A stretch of DNA of 17,205 bases, from the NCBI GenBank assembly GCA_003488465.1, contig DNLN01000033.1, positions 624-17,828 on the forward strand, read 5' to 3'. The position numbers were made by a program, and so were the translations under genes. Each line of letters begins with the position of its first letter. Within the stretch, counting starts at the first letter, position 1. This document shows, in pieces, positions 1 to 7,152 of the stretch. The notes under the pieces are model-generated. The model saw nothing but the letters and a program-made list of their open reading frames with translations, did not search any database and was not told the origin of the DNA. Origin of the DNA: Sutterella sp. (lineage in GTDB: Bacteria > Pseudomonadota > Gammaproteobacteria > Burkholderiales > Burkholderiaceae_F).

Positions 1-161
1 ATGTCCTCGATCTGCTTCATGTAGCTCGTCGCCTGCGTCTTGCAGAGCTGCGCCTGAGCCATCTGGAGTTTGGCGAACTGGAACTGCACGCTCTCGGTGG
101 GGCCCAGATCGATCGATGCCATGACTTGCGACAGTTGGCTGGTAGCGTTCACGGTGGTCAT
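1..161 (-). CDS. EspA/SseB-like T3SS filament or tip protein, second tandem copy (partial)
   Basis: Only the first 53 codons are in the window; the rest lies beyond the left edge. The product begins MTTVNATSQLSQVMASIDLG and then nearly repeats residues 21-57 of its neighbour at 197-742, including PTESVQFQFAKLQMAQAQ, a single cysteine (C40) and the ATSYMKQIED helix. It is therefore a paralog of that gene. The start is supported by a GAGGA Shine-Dalgarno sequence about 8 bp upstream. The gene follows the first copy by only 35 bp with no terminator between, so the two are probably co-transcribed. By analogy it would be a secreted helical subunit of the extracellular T3SS filament or needle tip. 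Its C-terminal half, where polymerisation or tip specificity would lie, cannot be seen. Confidence 0.72.
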   Translation of the reverse strand, partial: MTTVNATSQLSQVMASIDLGPTESVQFQFAKLQMAQAQLCKTQATSYMKQIED

Positions 162-196
162 TTGTTTTTCCTCGTTGAAAAATGCGTGTGAATGGG

Positions 197-742
197 TTAA
201 CGGGCCGTGGCAACGGCGGTGAGGGTCTGGATGCCCTGAGAGACCTGGTTGCTGGCGCCCTGGGTGTAGGAGTTGTACTGGCCGATGAAGTCCTGCAGGT
301 AGACCATCAGGGTCTGGGTCTTGTTGCTGATCGACTCCTGATAGTTCGTGAGCGACTGGATGTTGTAGTCCCACTCGTCCTTGTTCATGGCGAGGTCATT
401 GCCCTTCGTGTCGTAGCTCAAGCCGCGGGCCTTGAAAAAGGCCGCCATCTCCTCGGGCATCATCGAGGCTTCCTTGTCCCAGGGGCAGTTGCCGGTCTTG
501 CTCGTGCAGTCGTTCTGGAGCTTGCGCGCCTGAGCGATCATGTCGGCAGTCTTCTTCTGCTCGGCCTGGATGTCCTCGATCTGCTTCATGTAGCTCGTCG
601 CCTGCGACTTGCAGATCTGAGCCTGGGCCATCTGAAGCTTGGCAAACTGGAACTGCACGCTCTCGGTGGGCCCCAGATCGATCGAGTTGATGATCTGCTG
701 CAGCTGGCTTGTTGCGTTGGTGAGGTTGACCGCGTTGGTCAT
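197..742 (-). CDS. EspA/SseB-like T3SS filament or needle-tip protein, first tandem copy
   Basis: This is a 181-residue soluble helical protein without a Sec signal, as expected for a T3SS substrate. Residues 25-78 form a long amphipathic helix. A short loop with two cysteines (C79, C86) follows, then a PEE-MAAFFKARGLSYD segment (about 96-111) and a second long helix to the C-terminus that ends SNQVSQGIQTL. This order matches the EspA/SseB filament family: N-terminal coiled coil, P-D/E-E hinge with a short strand, C-terminal coiled coil ending in a Q/S-rich helix. Sequence identity to EspA is low, so the family call rests on layout and on the T3SS genes upstream. IpaD-like tip protein is the alternative. 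CAGGAG lies 8 bp before the ATG. Three cysteines are unusual for an exported filament subunit. Confidence 0.66.
   Translation of the reverse strand: MTNAVNLTNATSQLQQIINSIDLGPTESVQFQFAKLQMAQAQICKSQATSYMKQIEDIQAEQKKTADMIAQARKLQNDCTSKTGNCPWDKEASMMPEEMAAFFKARGLSYDTKGNDLAMNKDEWDYNIQSLTNYQESISNKTQTLMVYLQDFIGQYNSYTQGASNQVSQGIQTLTAVATAR
570..742 (-). repeat. 5' half of a tandem gene duplication, matching 1-161
   Basis: The 5' parts of the two filament-type genes are near-identical in DNA. Positions 1-37 equal positions 570-606 exactly, and a second stretch around 636-690 matches positions 67-119 with few differences. The similarity falls away in the first few codons, where the upstream copy has extra residues (MTNAVNLTNATS against MTTVNATS). 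This indicates a fairly recent in-tandem duplication, or gene conversion kept up by selection. Confidence 0.8.
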
Positions 743-777
743 AGCATGTGCTCCTGAAAATTATTAAATCGGCTGAT

Positions 778-798
778 CCTGCCGCGTCTTTGCGCAGG
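778..798 (-). promoter_or_regulatory. Hairpin in the leader of the filament-type gene
   Basis: On the minus strand CCTGCGC (798-792) can pair with GCGGCAGG (785-778), with one bulged G and a 6-nt AAAGAC loop. It lies about 36 nt before the ATG at 742 and is not followed by a T tract, so it is not a classical terminator. It could affect mRNA stability or translation. The gap is otherwise AT-rich near 900-1030 and holds no gene. Confidence 0.3.
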
Positions 799-955
799 CC
801 TCAGGCACCTCATCCGCTTCTTCCTTTTCCGTCTGGCGTCTGATCGGCTCTGTCTTTGACCGAAAGCGATCGAAATTCTGTCGCAGATCAGTAGAGGGAG
901 AAGCAAAAGTATTTTTGAGGGTTTCCTTTGCCAATCAAAGGTTATCTCTGAGCAC

Positions 956-966
956 AGTATACCACT
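956..966 (-). promoter_or_regulatory. Candidate extended -10 promoter for the two filament-type genes
   Basis: The minus strand reads TGGTATACT here: an extended -10 (TGn) with the hexamer TATACT. No TTGACA-like -35 is present at 16-18 bp; the region is AT-rich instead (CAAAAA). An activator-dependent or UP-element-assisted promoter would fit a regulated T3SS gene. It would give a leader of about 205 nt. The surrounding gap (743-1050, 308 bp) contains no other gene and no convincing terminator after the phosphatase; there is only a weak TTTTCC/GGAAAA stem at 1034-1049. Confidence 0.42.
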
Positions 967-1050
967 AGAAAAGAGAAATTTTTGGCTAAATAGGTATTAA
1001 TTTATGACACTTAAATCGTGTGAAAACATGTCCTTTTCCCAGAGGAAAAT

Positions 1051-2985
1051 CTACTCGGTTCGGCTGAAGGCGATCATGGTGATGTCGTCGGACTGATGAG
1101 CTTTGCCGCGATAGGCGAGAACAGCATCCATGACGGCGTGCACCAAAGCGTCGACCGAGGCGTCGCGGTGCTCTTGTACCACCTGTCCGATACGTTCCTC
1201 GCCAAAGAGCTGCTTTTCGGTGTTCATGGCTTCGGAAATGCCGTCTGAGTAGATCAGGCACGTGTCGCCCGGCTCGAGCTTTGTTCTGTGCTCGGTGAAC
1301 TCCATTCCCTCCAGAGGCCCAACCACAGGGCCGGAGAGCTCGGAGATCCAGCGAAGAGGCGCACCGCTTGCACGGTTGATGACGGCAGGGGGACAGTGGC
1401 CGCCGTTGGCAAAGACGAGTTCGCCGCTCTTGGGATCGAGCAGTCCGATCCAAAGCGTGACGAACATGCAAGTGGGATTGTTCTGGGCAAGCTGATCGTT
1501 CACGCGCTGCATGATCTGCGCAGGGCTGTACCCTTCGGCGATGGCGTAGCGGATGAGCGTGATCGTCATGGACATGAACAGGGCCGCCGAGACGCCCTTA
1601 CCTGAAACATCGCCCACGATGAGCGCCTGACGCCCGTCAGGTGTTTCGATGACATCGTAGAGGTCGCCGGCGACTTCCTTTGCAGGCTCCATGAATGCAA
1701 AGGCGGCAAAGCCCGGCGCCGTGAAGGGGGTGTCGCAGGGCGTGAGGATGCTTCTTTGAATGTCGTGTCCGGCGTTGAGCTCGCCTTCCATGCGCTGCTG
1801 GGTGGCAAGCGTTTTCTTGAGCTTGGAGATGCTCTGGTCAAGCTCCTGGATCATGTGGGCAAATGCCCCGGAGAGCTGCCCGATTTCGTCGCGGCCGCCG
1901 TAGGAGAAGCCCTTCAAGAGGCTGTCGGCAAAATCGGACTTCTGGCTGAAGTCGATCTTGGAGAGCCGTCTCGCACGTTCGGCAACAATTCCGAGCGGAC
2001 GAAGCGTCCGGCTCACGACGAATGCCGCAAGCAGGCCGGTTATGAGAAACACGGCAAGAATGACCGCCGCCAGGGTGAGGGCCCCCATGAGCGCAGGCTG
2101 AGTGACCGCCCGTTCAGGTAGAACTGCCGTAATGAACCAGTCGTAAGGCTTGAACAGATAGACCGAGTAGTAGTGGGGCGTTCCTCTGGTCGTGAGCCCG
2201 TTTGCCCCCATGCCTGCCTTGGCTTTGGAGAGAATGCCGGGCAGATCGACCGAGTCGGGAAATTTGGTGCCAGCCGAAGCGAGCAGGGTTCCCCGCGAGT
2301 TGAAAAGTGCAACCGATGCATTCTCATGCAGTGGGATCTGCTCGAGCGAATCCTGAACCTGTCCGATGACTTGGAAGCGGATTTTCTCGTAGCTGCGCTC
2401 GCGGTCAATGCTGTCGCGCATGAAGATGAGGGACTCGTTCTGGGGCAGATGCCAGATTCCGATCACCTTGGGGCCGGTTTCGTCAAACCGCACGGTAGTA
2501 AAGGCTGACGAGGCAAGGGAGGCCTTGTCGTTGAGGAGCAGCTCCTTGATGGAGACTCCGCGGTAGTCCTTGATGTTTTTGCGGATGAGCTCCTCAATCT
2601 TCGAGTTGCCGACAACTGGGTTGAGACCGCTTGCGACCATCAGTTCGATACCGTGGCTGCTCAGGTTCTGCTGCAGGGTTCTCACCACGCTGTCCGAGTT
2701 AAGCACCGAGAGATAGATGCGGGAGACCGCCGAGGCGAGATAACTCATCTCCTCGTGATCGGAAATGGCCTTGCCGGCTGCCGTGGCCACGGATTCGATG
2801 TAGTCGATCTCGATCAGTTCGTTGATGAGGCGGACCTGCTGGTCAAAGATGATGGTCGCCTGATTGACGCTGAGCTCCACGGCCTGGTTGTAGCTGAGGT
2901 ATACCACGGGGAACGCCGCCAGCATGCCGGCCAGGCCGATGATGGAGAGAAACTTCTTTTTCAGAGTGAAAGCGGGTCGAGACAT
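1051..2985 (-). CDS. Membrane sensor with HAMP and SpoIIE-type PP2C serine phosphatase domain
   Basis: A 644-residue receptor phosphatase. Residues 13-31 form the first membrane helix, 32-295 a periplasmic sensing region that ends in a Cache-like part (ASVALFNSRGTLLAS ... PYDWFITAVLP), and 297-325 the second helix. A HAMP segment follows (about 325-385), then a short coiled coil and the PP2C/SpoIIE domain (about 405-641). Metal-binding motifs are intact: GDLYD (D441, D444), GDVSGKG (D459), GGH (528-530), YSDG (D581) and SDD (D633, D634). Such enzymes usually dephosphorylate an STAS anti-sigma antagonist in a partner switch. The gene starts 22 bp after sctU with GGTGA before the ATG, so it is probably in the T3SS operon. 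In Bordetella a similar phosphatase, BtrU, works with BtrV and BtrW on T3SS control; a like role here is inference. No STAS or kinase gene is in view. Confidence 0.9.
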   Translation of the reverse strand: MSRPAFTLKKKFLSIIGLAGMLAAFPVVYLSYNQAVELSVNQATIIFDQQVRLINELIEIDYIESVATAAGKAISDHEEMSYLASAVSRIYLSVLNSDSVVRTLQQNLSSHGIELMVASGLNPVVGNSKIEELIRKNIKDYRGVSIKELLLNDKASLASSAFTTVRFDETGPKVIGIWHLPQNESLIFMRDSIDRERSYEKIRFQVIGQVQDSLEQIPLHENASVALFNSRGTLLASAGTKFPDSVDLPGILSKAKAGMGANGLTTRGTPHYYSVYLFKPYDWFITAVLPERAVTQPALMGALTLAAVILAVFLITGLLAAFVVSRTLRPLGIVAERARRLSKIDFSQKSDFADSLLKGFSYGGRDEIGQLSGAFAHMIQELDQSISKLKKTLATQQRMEGELNAGHDIQRSILTPCDTPFTAPGFAAFAFMEPAKEVAGDLYDVIETPDGRQALIVGDVSGKGVSAALFMSMTITLIRYAIAEGYSPAQIMQRVNDQLAQNNPTCMFVTLWIGLLDPKSGELVFANGGHCPPAVINRASGAPLRWISELSGPVVGPLEGMEFTEHRTKLEPGDTCLIYSDGISEAMNTEKQLFGEERIGQVVQEHRDASVDALVHAVMDAVLAYRGKAHQSDDITMIAFSRTE

Positions 2986-3007
2986 GCGGTGCTCACCATC
3001 AGTCGGT

Positions 3008-4048
3008 TCATTGGTTCTGCAGACTCTGCACCCAGCGGAGGACTTCCGCGACTGGGCCGATCAGATCCTTGGGAATGTATGCGTTCTCAGTACCCTGCTC
3101 ATACAGGGCATGGGCAAGGGGCACGTTGCGCATGATCGGGATGCCCTCTTCCTTGGCGACCTGAATCATTCGCTGGGCAAGAGCGCCTTCGCCCTTTGCC
3201 AGGATGACGGGCAGTGGCGTCTTGTCCTTTTCGTAGTCGAGTGCGATGGCGAAATGAGTCGGATTTGTCACGAGTACCTTTGCCTTTCGAGTGCTGCTGA
3301 GCTGTCCCTGCTGGATCATTTCCTGATGCAGCTGCTTGCGCTTGCCCTTGACCTGAGGATCACCTTCGCTTTCCTTGAATTCGCGCTTGACCTCGTCAAT
3401 GCTCATCATGTGATCCTGCGTCCACTTGTACTTCTGGTAGAGGAAGTCAAGAGCGGCGATCACGGCAAAACCGCCTGCACATTTTAGTACGAGCTCGCCG
3501 GAGGCCGCGCCGAGCACGGACCACATGGCGTACAGGCCCCCCTTGGGGATGTCAAAGAGCGTGGGCAGGAACTTCTCGAGCACAGCGTAGGCGATGGCGC
3601 CAAGCAGGGCGACCTTGACAAGATTTTTGAGGAACTCGACAAGATTCTTGATGGAAAAGACCTTCTTGAACCACTTGGCAGGGCTTAGATTCTCAAGCTT
3701 GGGCATTGCCGCCTTGGGCGCAAAAAGGAAGCCCGTCTGGGCGATCAGCACGATGAGCGCCGTCGACATCACGATGGCGACAATCGGGGCGACGAGGGCG
3801 ATCATGAGGTCGAGGACTGCGGGAACAGCCTTGGCAAGCGCCTCCTCGTAGGGTAGCTCCATCACCTCCATCGGGATTGAAACGAGCAGCACGAGATCCT
3901 CATAGATTCCCTGTGCGTTGCCGAACATGTAGCCGCCGATCGCAAGCACCGTCGCGGCAGGAGCGATGTCCTGACCCTTGGCGATGTCGCCCTTTTCTCT
4001 TGAGTCCCGTATCCGTTTCGGTGTCGGTTGTTCTGTTTTCTCAGCCAT
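3008..4048 (-). CDS. sctU: T3SS export apparatus switch protein SctU (YscU/EscU/FlhB family)
   Basis: A 346-residue inner-membrane protein that sets substrate specificity of the T3SS export gate. The N-terminus MAEKTEQPTPKRIRDSREKG is the family signature. Four membrane segments lie within about residues 28-205, and a cytoplasmic domain follows. The autocleavage motif NPTH is intact at 262-265 (VTNPTHFAIALDY), so cleavage between N262 and P263 and substrate switching should work. Length is normal for the family. The start overlaps the sctT stop as TAATG, which implies translational coupling. It is assigned to a non-flagellar T3SS rather than as FlhB because its neighbours are SctS, SctT and EspA-like genes and no flagellar gene is visible. 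Confidence in the family is very high; confidence in non-flagellar use is high. Confidence 0.95.
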   Translation of the reverse strand: MAEKTEQPTPKRIRDSREKGDIAKGQDIAPAATVLAIGGYMFGNAQGIYEDLVLLVSIPMEVMELPYEEALAKAVPAVLDLMIALVAPIVAIVMSTALIVLIAQTGFLFAPKAAMPKLENLSPAKWFKKVFSIKNLVEFLKNLVKVALLGAIAYAVLEKFLPTLFDIPKGGLYAMWSVLGAASGELVLKCAGGFAVIAALDFLYQKYKWTQDHMMSIDEVKREFKESEGDPQVKGKRKQLHQEMIQQGQLSSTRKAKVLVTNPTHFAIALDYEKDKTPLPVILAKGEGALAQRMIQVAKEEGIPIMRNVPLAHALYEQGTENAYIPKDLIGPVAEVLRWVQSLQNQ

Positions 4049-4863
4049 TAGAAGAAGTTCCTCAGCATGTTGAGATCAAGAGAAAAACCGCTGAATTTCT
4101 CTTCGCCCTGGGCGATGAGTACGGCAAGGTACAGGAGCAGCAGGAAGGAGGCTAGGCCGCTCTTGATGCCCATGGCAAGGATGTAGACGTTCAGCTGTGA
4201 GGCGAAGCGGTTGATGATGCCGAGCGTGAGATCCGTGAACAGGCACGCAAGGACAACCGGAGCGGAGAGAAGCACCATGTCGGCGGCAAGCCTGGCGACG
4301 CACTTGCCGAAAAAGAGCAATGCGTTCTGGTTGTCAAAGAAGCCGAAGGGGATGACCTGTCCGACAGGCCAGAACTCGTAAGTAGCGTAAATCGACGCAA
4401 GCAGCGCAAGAAACGCGCCGCCCGAGTAGAAGATGAAGCACAGACTCTGAAAGAGGAACGAGCCGGTCGGAGAGGTCGATTCGCCCGAGAGCGGATCGGT
4501 GTCCTGGGCCATGCCTGCGCCTCGCTGGTTGTCGATGAAAAAGCCCGCGCTCTGCAGCGTCCAGAAAAGCATGCCGGCCAGCCAGCCGAGAATGAAGCCG
4601 ATGAAGGCTTCCTTGAGGATCAGTCCCAGAATCAGCAGAAGTCCGCTGTTGGTGAGCGGAAACACATCCGGCATCGAGGGGAGGATCGCCGGGTGCAGCA
4701 CGAGATACAGGGCAAAGACGATCGCCATGCGAACCGGGCCGAGAACTCCGTTGCCCATGAAAGGGGCGGTATGGACGAAGGCCATCAGGCGCGTCGTGCC
4801 GAGAATGAAGGCAAACAGATGCACTTCAAGCGGGTAGCCCATGGGAGTGAAGTTCTCAAGCAT
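4048..4863 (-). CDS. sctT: T3SS export gate protein SctT (YscT/FliR family)
   Basis: A 271-residue polytopic membrane protein that, with SctR and SctS, forms the helical export gate. It has about six to eight hydrophobic segments. The conserved stretch after the fourth segment, GFFIDNQRGAGMAQDTDPLSG (about 107-127), is typical of SctT/YscT, as is the C-terminal LNVYILAMGIKSGLA region (about 223-237). Length agrees with the family (about 260). The ATG at 4863 lies 36 bp after the sctS stop; the stop overlaps the sctU start. Order S-T-U is the conserved one. No frameshift is seen. Confidence 0.94.
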   Translation of the reverse strand: MLENFTPMGYPLEVHLFAFILGTTRLMAFVHTAPFMGNGVLGPVRMAIVFALYLVLHPAILPSMPDVFPLTNSGLLLILGLILKEAFIGFILGWLAGMLFWTLQSAGFFIDNQRGAGMAQDTDPLSGESTSPTGSFLFQSLCFIFYSGGAFLALLASIYATYEFWPVGQVIPFGFFDNQNALLFFGKCVARLAADMVLLSAPVVLACLFTDLTLGIINRFASQLNVYILAMGIKSGLASFLLLLYLAVLIAQGEEKFSGFSLDLNMLRNFF

Positions 4864-4899
4864 ATGAGTTCTCTGGCGGGGCCGGCCTCGTGCGGGGGA

Positions 4900-5160
4900 T
4901 CAGAACAGGTAGAAGCGGTCGAAGATTTCGCTTGCAAAGCGAAGGATTTCTGCGGACATCCAGCCGCCCAGCGCAAAGAGCGAACCCACGACCGCAAGCA
5001 GCTTCACGCCGAAGGTGAGCGTCTGTTCCTGGAGCTGCGTGACCGCCTGAATCAGGCTGAGCACGATGCCGATCACGGAGGCGATGATGATCGGCGGCAG
5101 AGAGATGATCATCACCAGGTACAGCGCCTGGCTGGCGTATTCCATTGCGAGCGAATGCAT
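4900..5160 (-). CDS. sctS: T3SS export gate protein SctS (YscS/FliQ family)
   Basis: A small 86-residue protein with two hydrophobic hairpin helices (about 13-37 and 50-72). The linking loop IQAVTQLQEQTLTFGVKLLA is the hallmark of YscS/FliQ proteins. It assembles with SctR and SctT in the export gate. The first ATG is chosen because AAGGGG lies 6 bp upstream; an in-frame ATG five codons later would leave the usual length (about 86-88) slightly short. It is the first export-gate gene of the cluster here. SctR, normally immediately upstream, is absent, and the gene lies 43 bp after the substrate-binding protein gene. Confidence 0.94.
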   Translation of the reverse strand: MHSLAMEYASQALYLVMIISLPPIIIASVIGIVLSLIQAVTQLQEQTLTFGVKLLAVVGSLFALGGWMSAEILRFASEIFDRFYLF

Positions 5161-5203
5161 TCACAACCCCTTTTGCCCTTGATCTTTCGTGCGAATTATA
5201 AAA

Positions 5204-6334
5204 CTAGCGCTCGTGGTACTTGTACACTGCGCCGATCGAGCTGAACAGATCGAAGGGAATGTTCCAGCCGAGCAGCATGGCCGTGGTCAGATTGACGACC
5301 AGCGTGCGCTGCGGCGAGTAAATCTGATTGATGTTCCTCGGCTTGACGCCGCGTAGCATTTCCTTGAGGACGTTGGCTTCAAACATCCCCTGTTCGTTCA
5401 GATTGGAATTGTCAAGCCCCATGAGCAGGCCCTCGGCGACAAAGTCCTGGGAGGAGGAGACCGAGAAGGTGGGGATTCCGTGCTGGATCAGATAGTCGGG
5501 AAGATCGCCCTTTCTGGTCGGCGGCCGATTGTAGTGAGGCAGAATGAGGGCGTCGACCTCATTGGTCTCGTACAGGTGCGTCACGCAGGCGAGCGCTCGA
5601 TCCAGGGTCTTGGAGAGATCTTTGGGGTCGCCGGCGTACGTGCAGGTGAAGAAGTCCACGTCCATTTTCTGGCAGGTTTTGCTCACGGCCGTGAGTTCGT
5701 ACTGGTGCTCCTGCCCGACCATGTACGCAAAGCCCAAACGCTGAAAGCCGAAGATTTCCTTGAAGATCTTCACCTGGCGGACAAATCTGTTGGGTTCGAT
5801 CAGGGCGTGCACATTGTCCTGGCCCGAGTCCTGCGCACTTTTGACAAGGCCTGAAGTCACTGCATTCGTGCTGGCGTAAGTGAGCATCGGAATATCGGTG
5901 ACATTGGCGATGGCTATGCGGCAGGCGGGCGTACCCATGACGATGATGAGCTCGGCATCCTTCTTCTTGAGGCGCTCGAGCAGGCTTTTCGTGACCTCGG
6001 CCTCGTTCACCCGGCCCCACTGGTAGTCGTAAATGCCGTCTTCCAGGAACCGGATCTGGTCTCCGCCCGCATTCTCGGCAAGCCAGTGCCAGACTGGGGC
6101 AACGTCTTCGGTGCCAAGCGGTATCGGGACATTGCCGTTGTCGATGATCTGAAGTTGATCCAAACCCCGTGCGATCGCCTGAAGCATTTTCTGATAGACG
6201 GAGTAATCGCCGCTCACCACGAGAAGCGCCCTCGGGGCGGAACCGTCGGGCGCCCGAAGCGGCTGCAAAGCATGTGCGTTCTGCAGGGAAAACAGCATCA
6301 GGGCGATGCAAAGAAAACGAAGGATTCTTTTCAT
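5204..6334 (-). CDS. Orphan ABC-type substrate-binding protein, TrpX-like (PF04392 type)
   Basis: A 376-residue secreted protein. Residues 1-22 form a Sec signal ending AHA before LQPL; there is no lipobox cysteine, so it should be soluble in the periplasm. The mature part has the two-lobe layout of the ABC_sub_bind family: an N-lobe with ELIIVMGTPACRIA (about 132-145), MLTYASTNAVTSGLV (about 154-168), an FVRQVKIFKEIFGFQRLGFAYM hinge region, and a C-lobe with DALILPHYNRPP and IPTFSVSSSQDFVAEGLLMG. Relatives bind amino acids or similar small ligands or pass them to a two-subunit transporter. No permease or ATPase gene lies on either side, so it is an orphan. It is 43 bp upstream of sctS on the same strand and may be part of the T3SS transcription unit. 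Ligand unknown. No strong Shine-Dalgarno is visible. Confidence 0.82.
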   Translation of the reverse strand: MKRILRFLCIALMLFSLQNAHALQPLRAPDGSAPRALLVVSGDYSVYQKMLQAIARGLDQLQIIDNGNVPIPLGTEDVAPVWHWLAENAGGDQIRFLEDGIYDYQWGRVNEAEVTKSLLERLKKKDAELIIVMGTPACRIAIANVTDIPMLTYASTNAVTSGLVKSAQDSGQDNVHALIEPNRFVRQVKIFKEIFGFQRLGFAYMVGQEHQYELTAVSKTCQKMDVDFFTCTYAGDPKDLSKTLDRALACVTHLYETNEVDALILPHYNRPPTRKGDLPDYLIQHGIPTFSVSSSQDFVAEGLLMGLDNSNLNEQGMFEANVLKEMLRGVKPRNINQIYSPQRTLVVNLTTAMLLGWNIPFDLFSSIGAVYKYHER

Positions 6335-6425
6335 GACACACGGGCGAAATTACACCGATTGCATCATAAGCCCCGCCAAGGCAAAAGTGGAGGTTTCGCC
6401 TCACGGGAAACACGAAAAGGCAGAA

Positions 6426-6444
6426 GAGGCTTCTTAAGCGCCTC
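6426..6444 (-). terminator. Weak terminator-like hairpin after gph
   Basis: Just after the gph stop the minus strand reads GAGGC, a 9-nt loop (GCTTAAGAA), GCCTC, and then TTCTGCCTTTTC. The 5-bp stem and broken T tract make it a weak candidate. It may separate gph from the binding-protein/T3SS genes that follow in the same direction. The rest of the 112-bp gap (6335-6446) may carry the promoter of the binding-protein gene; TATGAT around 6364 on the minus strand is a possible -10, without a good -35. Confidence 0.33.
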
Positions 6445-6446
6445 GG

Positions 6447-7139
6447 TCAGACGCAGGCGTTTTCGTGCAGCAAAAGGCTTGCGACCGAGACAATCCCTTC
6501 CAAACTTTTTGCAAACCCGTTCTTTTCGGCCCAGAGATCGATCGGCTCGCCTTCGTTGTAGCCGGTGTTCACAAGCAGCACCCGGGTGCCGGCTGCTCGC
6601 CCCGCAAGCGCATCGTTGCGGGAATCGCCGACCATGACGGTTTGCTCGGGTGCGGTGCCGAGCCGCTTCATGGCGAGCACGAGCATGTCGCCTGCGGGCT
6701 TGGGATGGTCCGTGTCATCGGCGGCCACAATGGTGTCAAAGAGGCCGAGCGCGTCCCGGCTTTCCAAAAGGGAGATTGTGATGGCGCGCATCTTGTTGGT
6801 GACAAGCGCCACCTTGATGCCGTTTTGCCGAAGCAGCTTGAGTGACTCGATGGCGCCGGGAAAGAACTTTGTGCCGCGGCTGCCGGAGGCAACGAGCACG
6901 TCGGCGTACTCGGAGATGAACTCCGCGATGTCGGCTTCTCCCGTCGGCAGCCCCCGGGCACGGGCGACTTCTCGGAAGAGATGAACCGCGCCCTTGCCGA
7001 GAAATGAGGCGACCGTTTGCGTGTCAAGAGCCGGAAGATTTCTCTTTGCGAGCACGGCGTTGACGGCATCGGCCAGATCCTGGGCCGAATCAACCAGCGT
7101 GCCGTCAAGGTCAAAGAGTGCGGCGCGGATGCCGGGCAT
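6447..7139 (-). CDS. gph: Phosphoglycolate phosphatase, HAD superfamily
   Basis: A 230-residue HAD hydrolase that removes phosphate from 2-phosphoglycolate, a by-product of DNA 3'-end repair, or from related small phosphates. Motif I is FDLDGTLVDS (nucleophile D10, acid/base D12), motif II VTNK (T114), motif III HPKPAGDM (K147) and motif IV MVGDSRNDALAG (D172, D176). An alpha-helical cap lies between motif I and motif II, as in Gph and PGMB-like enzymes. Length is normal. The start has AGGAGAGG in the 16 nt before ATG, overlapping the stop of the acetyltransferase gene 13 bp upstream, so the two are probably co-translated. HAD enzymes are promiscuous, so the exact substrate is less certain than the fold. 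Confidence 0.86.
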   Translation of the reverse strand: MPGIRAALFDLDGTLVDSAQDLADAVNAVLAKRNLPALDTQTVASFLGKGAVHLFREVARARGLPTGEADIAEFISEYADVLVASGSRGTKFFPGAIESLKLLRQNGIKVALVTNKMRAITISLLESRDALGLFDTIVAADDTDHPKPAGDMLVLAMKRLGTAPEQTVMVGDSRNDALAGRAAGTRVLLVNTGYNEGEPIDLWAEKNGFAKSLEGIVSVASLLLHENACV

Positions 7140-7152
7140 GGGCGATCCTCTC

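Noticed and set aside
182..757. 191-codon plus-strand frame opposite the filament-type gene
   Set aside because: Leu/Val/Gly-rich antisense of coiled-coil codons; the minus-strand frame has a Shine-Dalgarno sequence and a paralog beside it.
861..875. PIP-box-like TTCG repeats upstream of the filament genes (minus strand)
   Set aside because: The two TTCG words are about 6 bp apart, not the 15-16 bp of Hrp-type PIP or hrpII boxes.
1034..1049. Terminator after the phosphatase gene (TTTTCC/GGAAAA stem)
   Set aside because: The stem is AT-rich and on the minus strand is followed by GGACATG, not a T tract.
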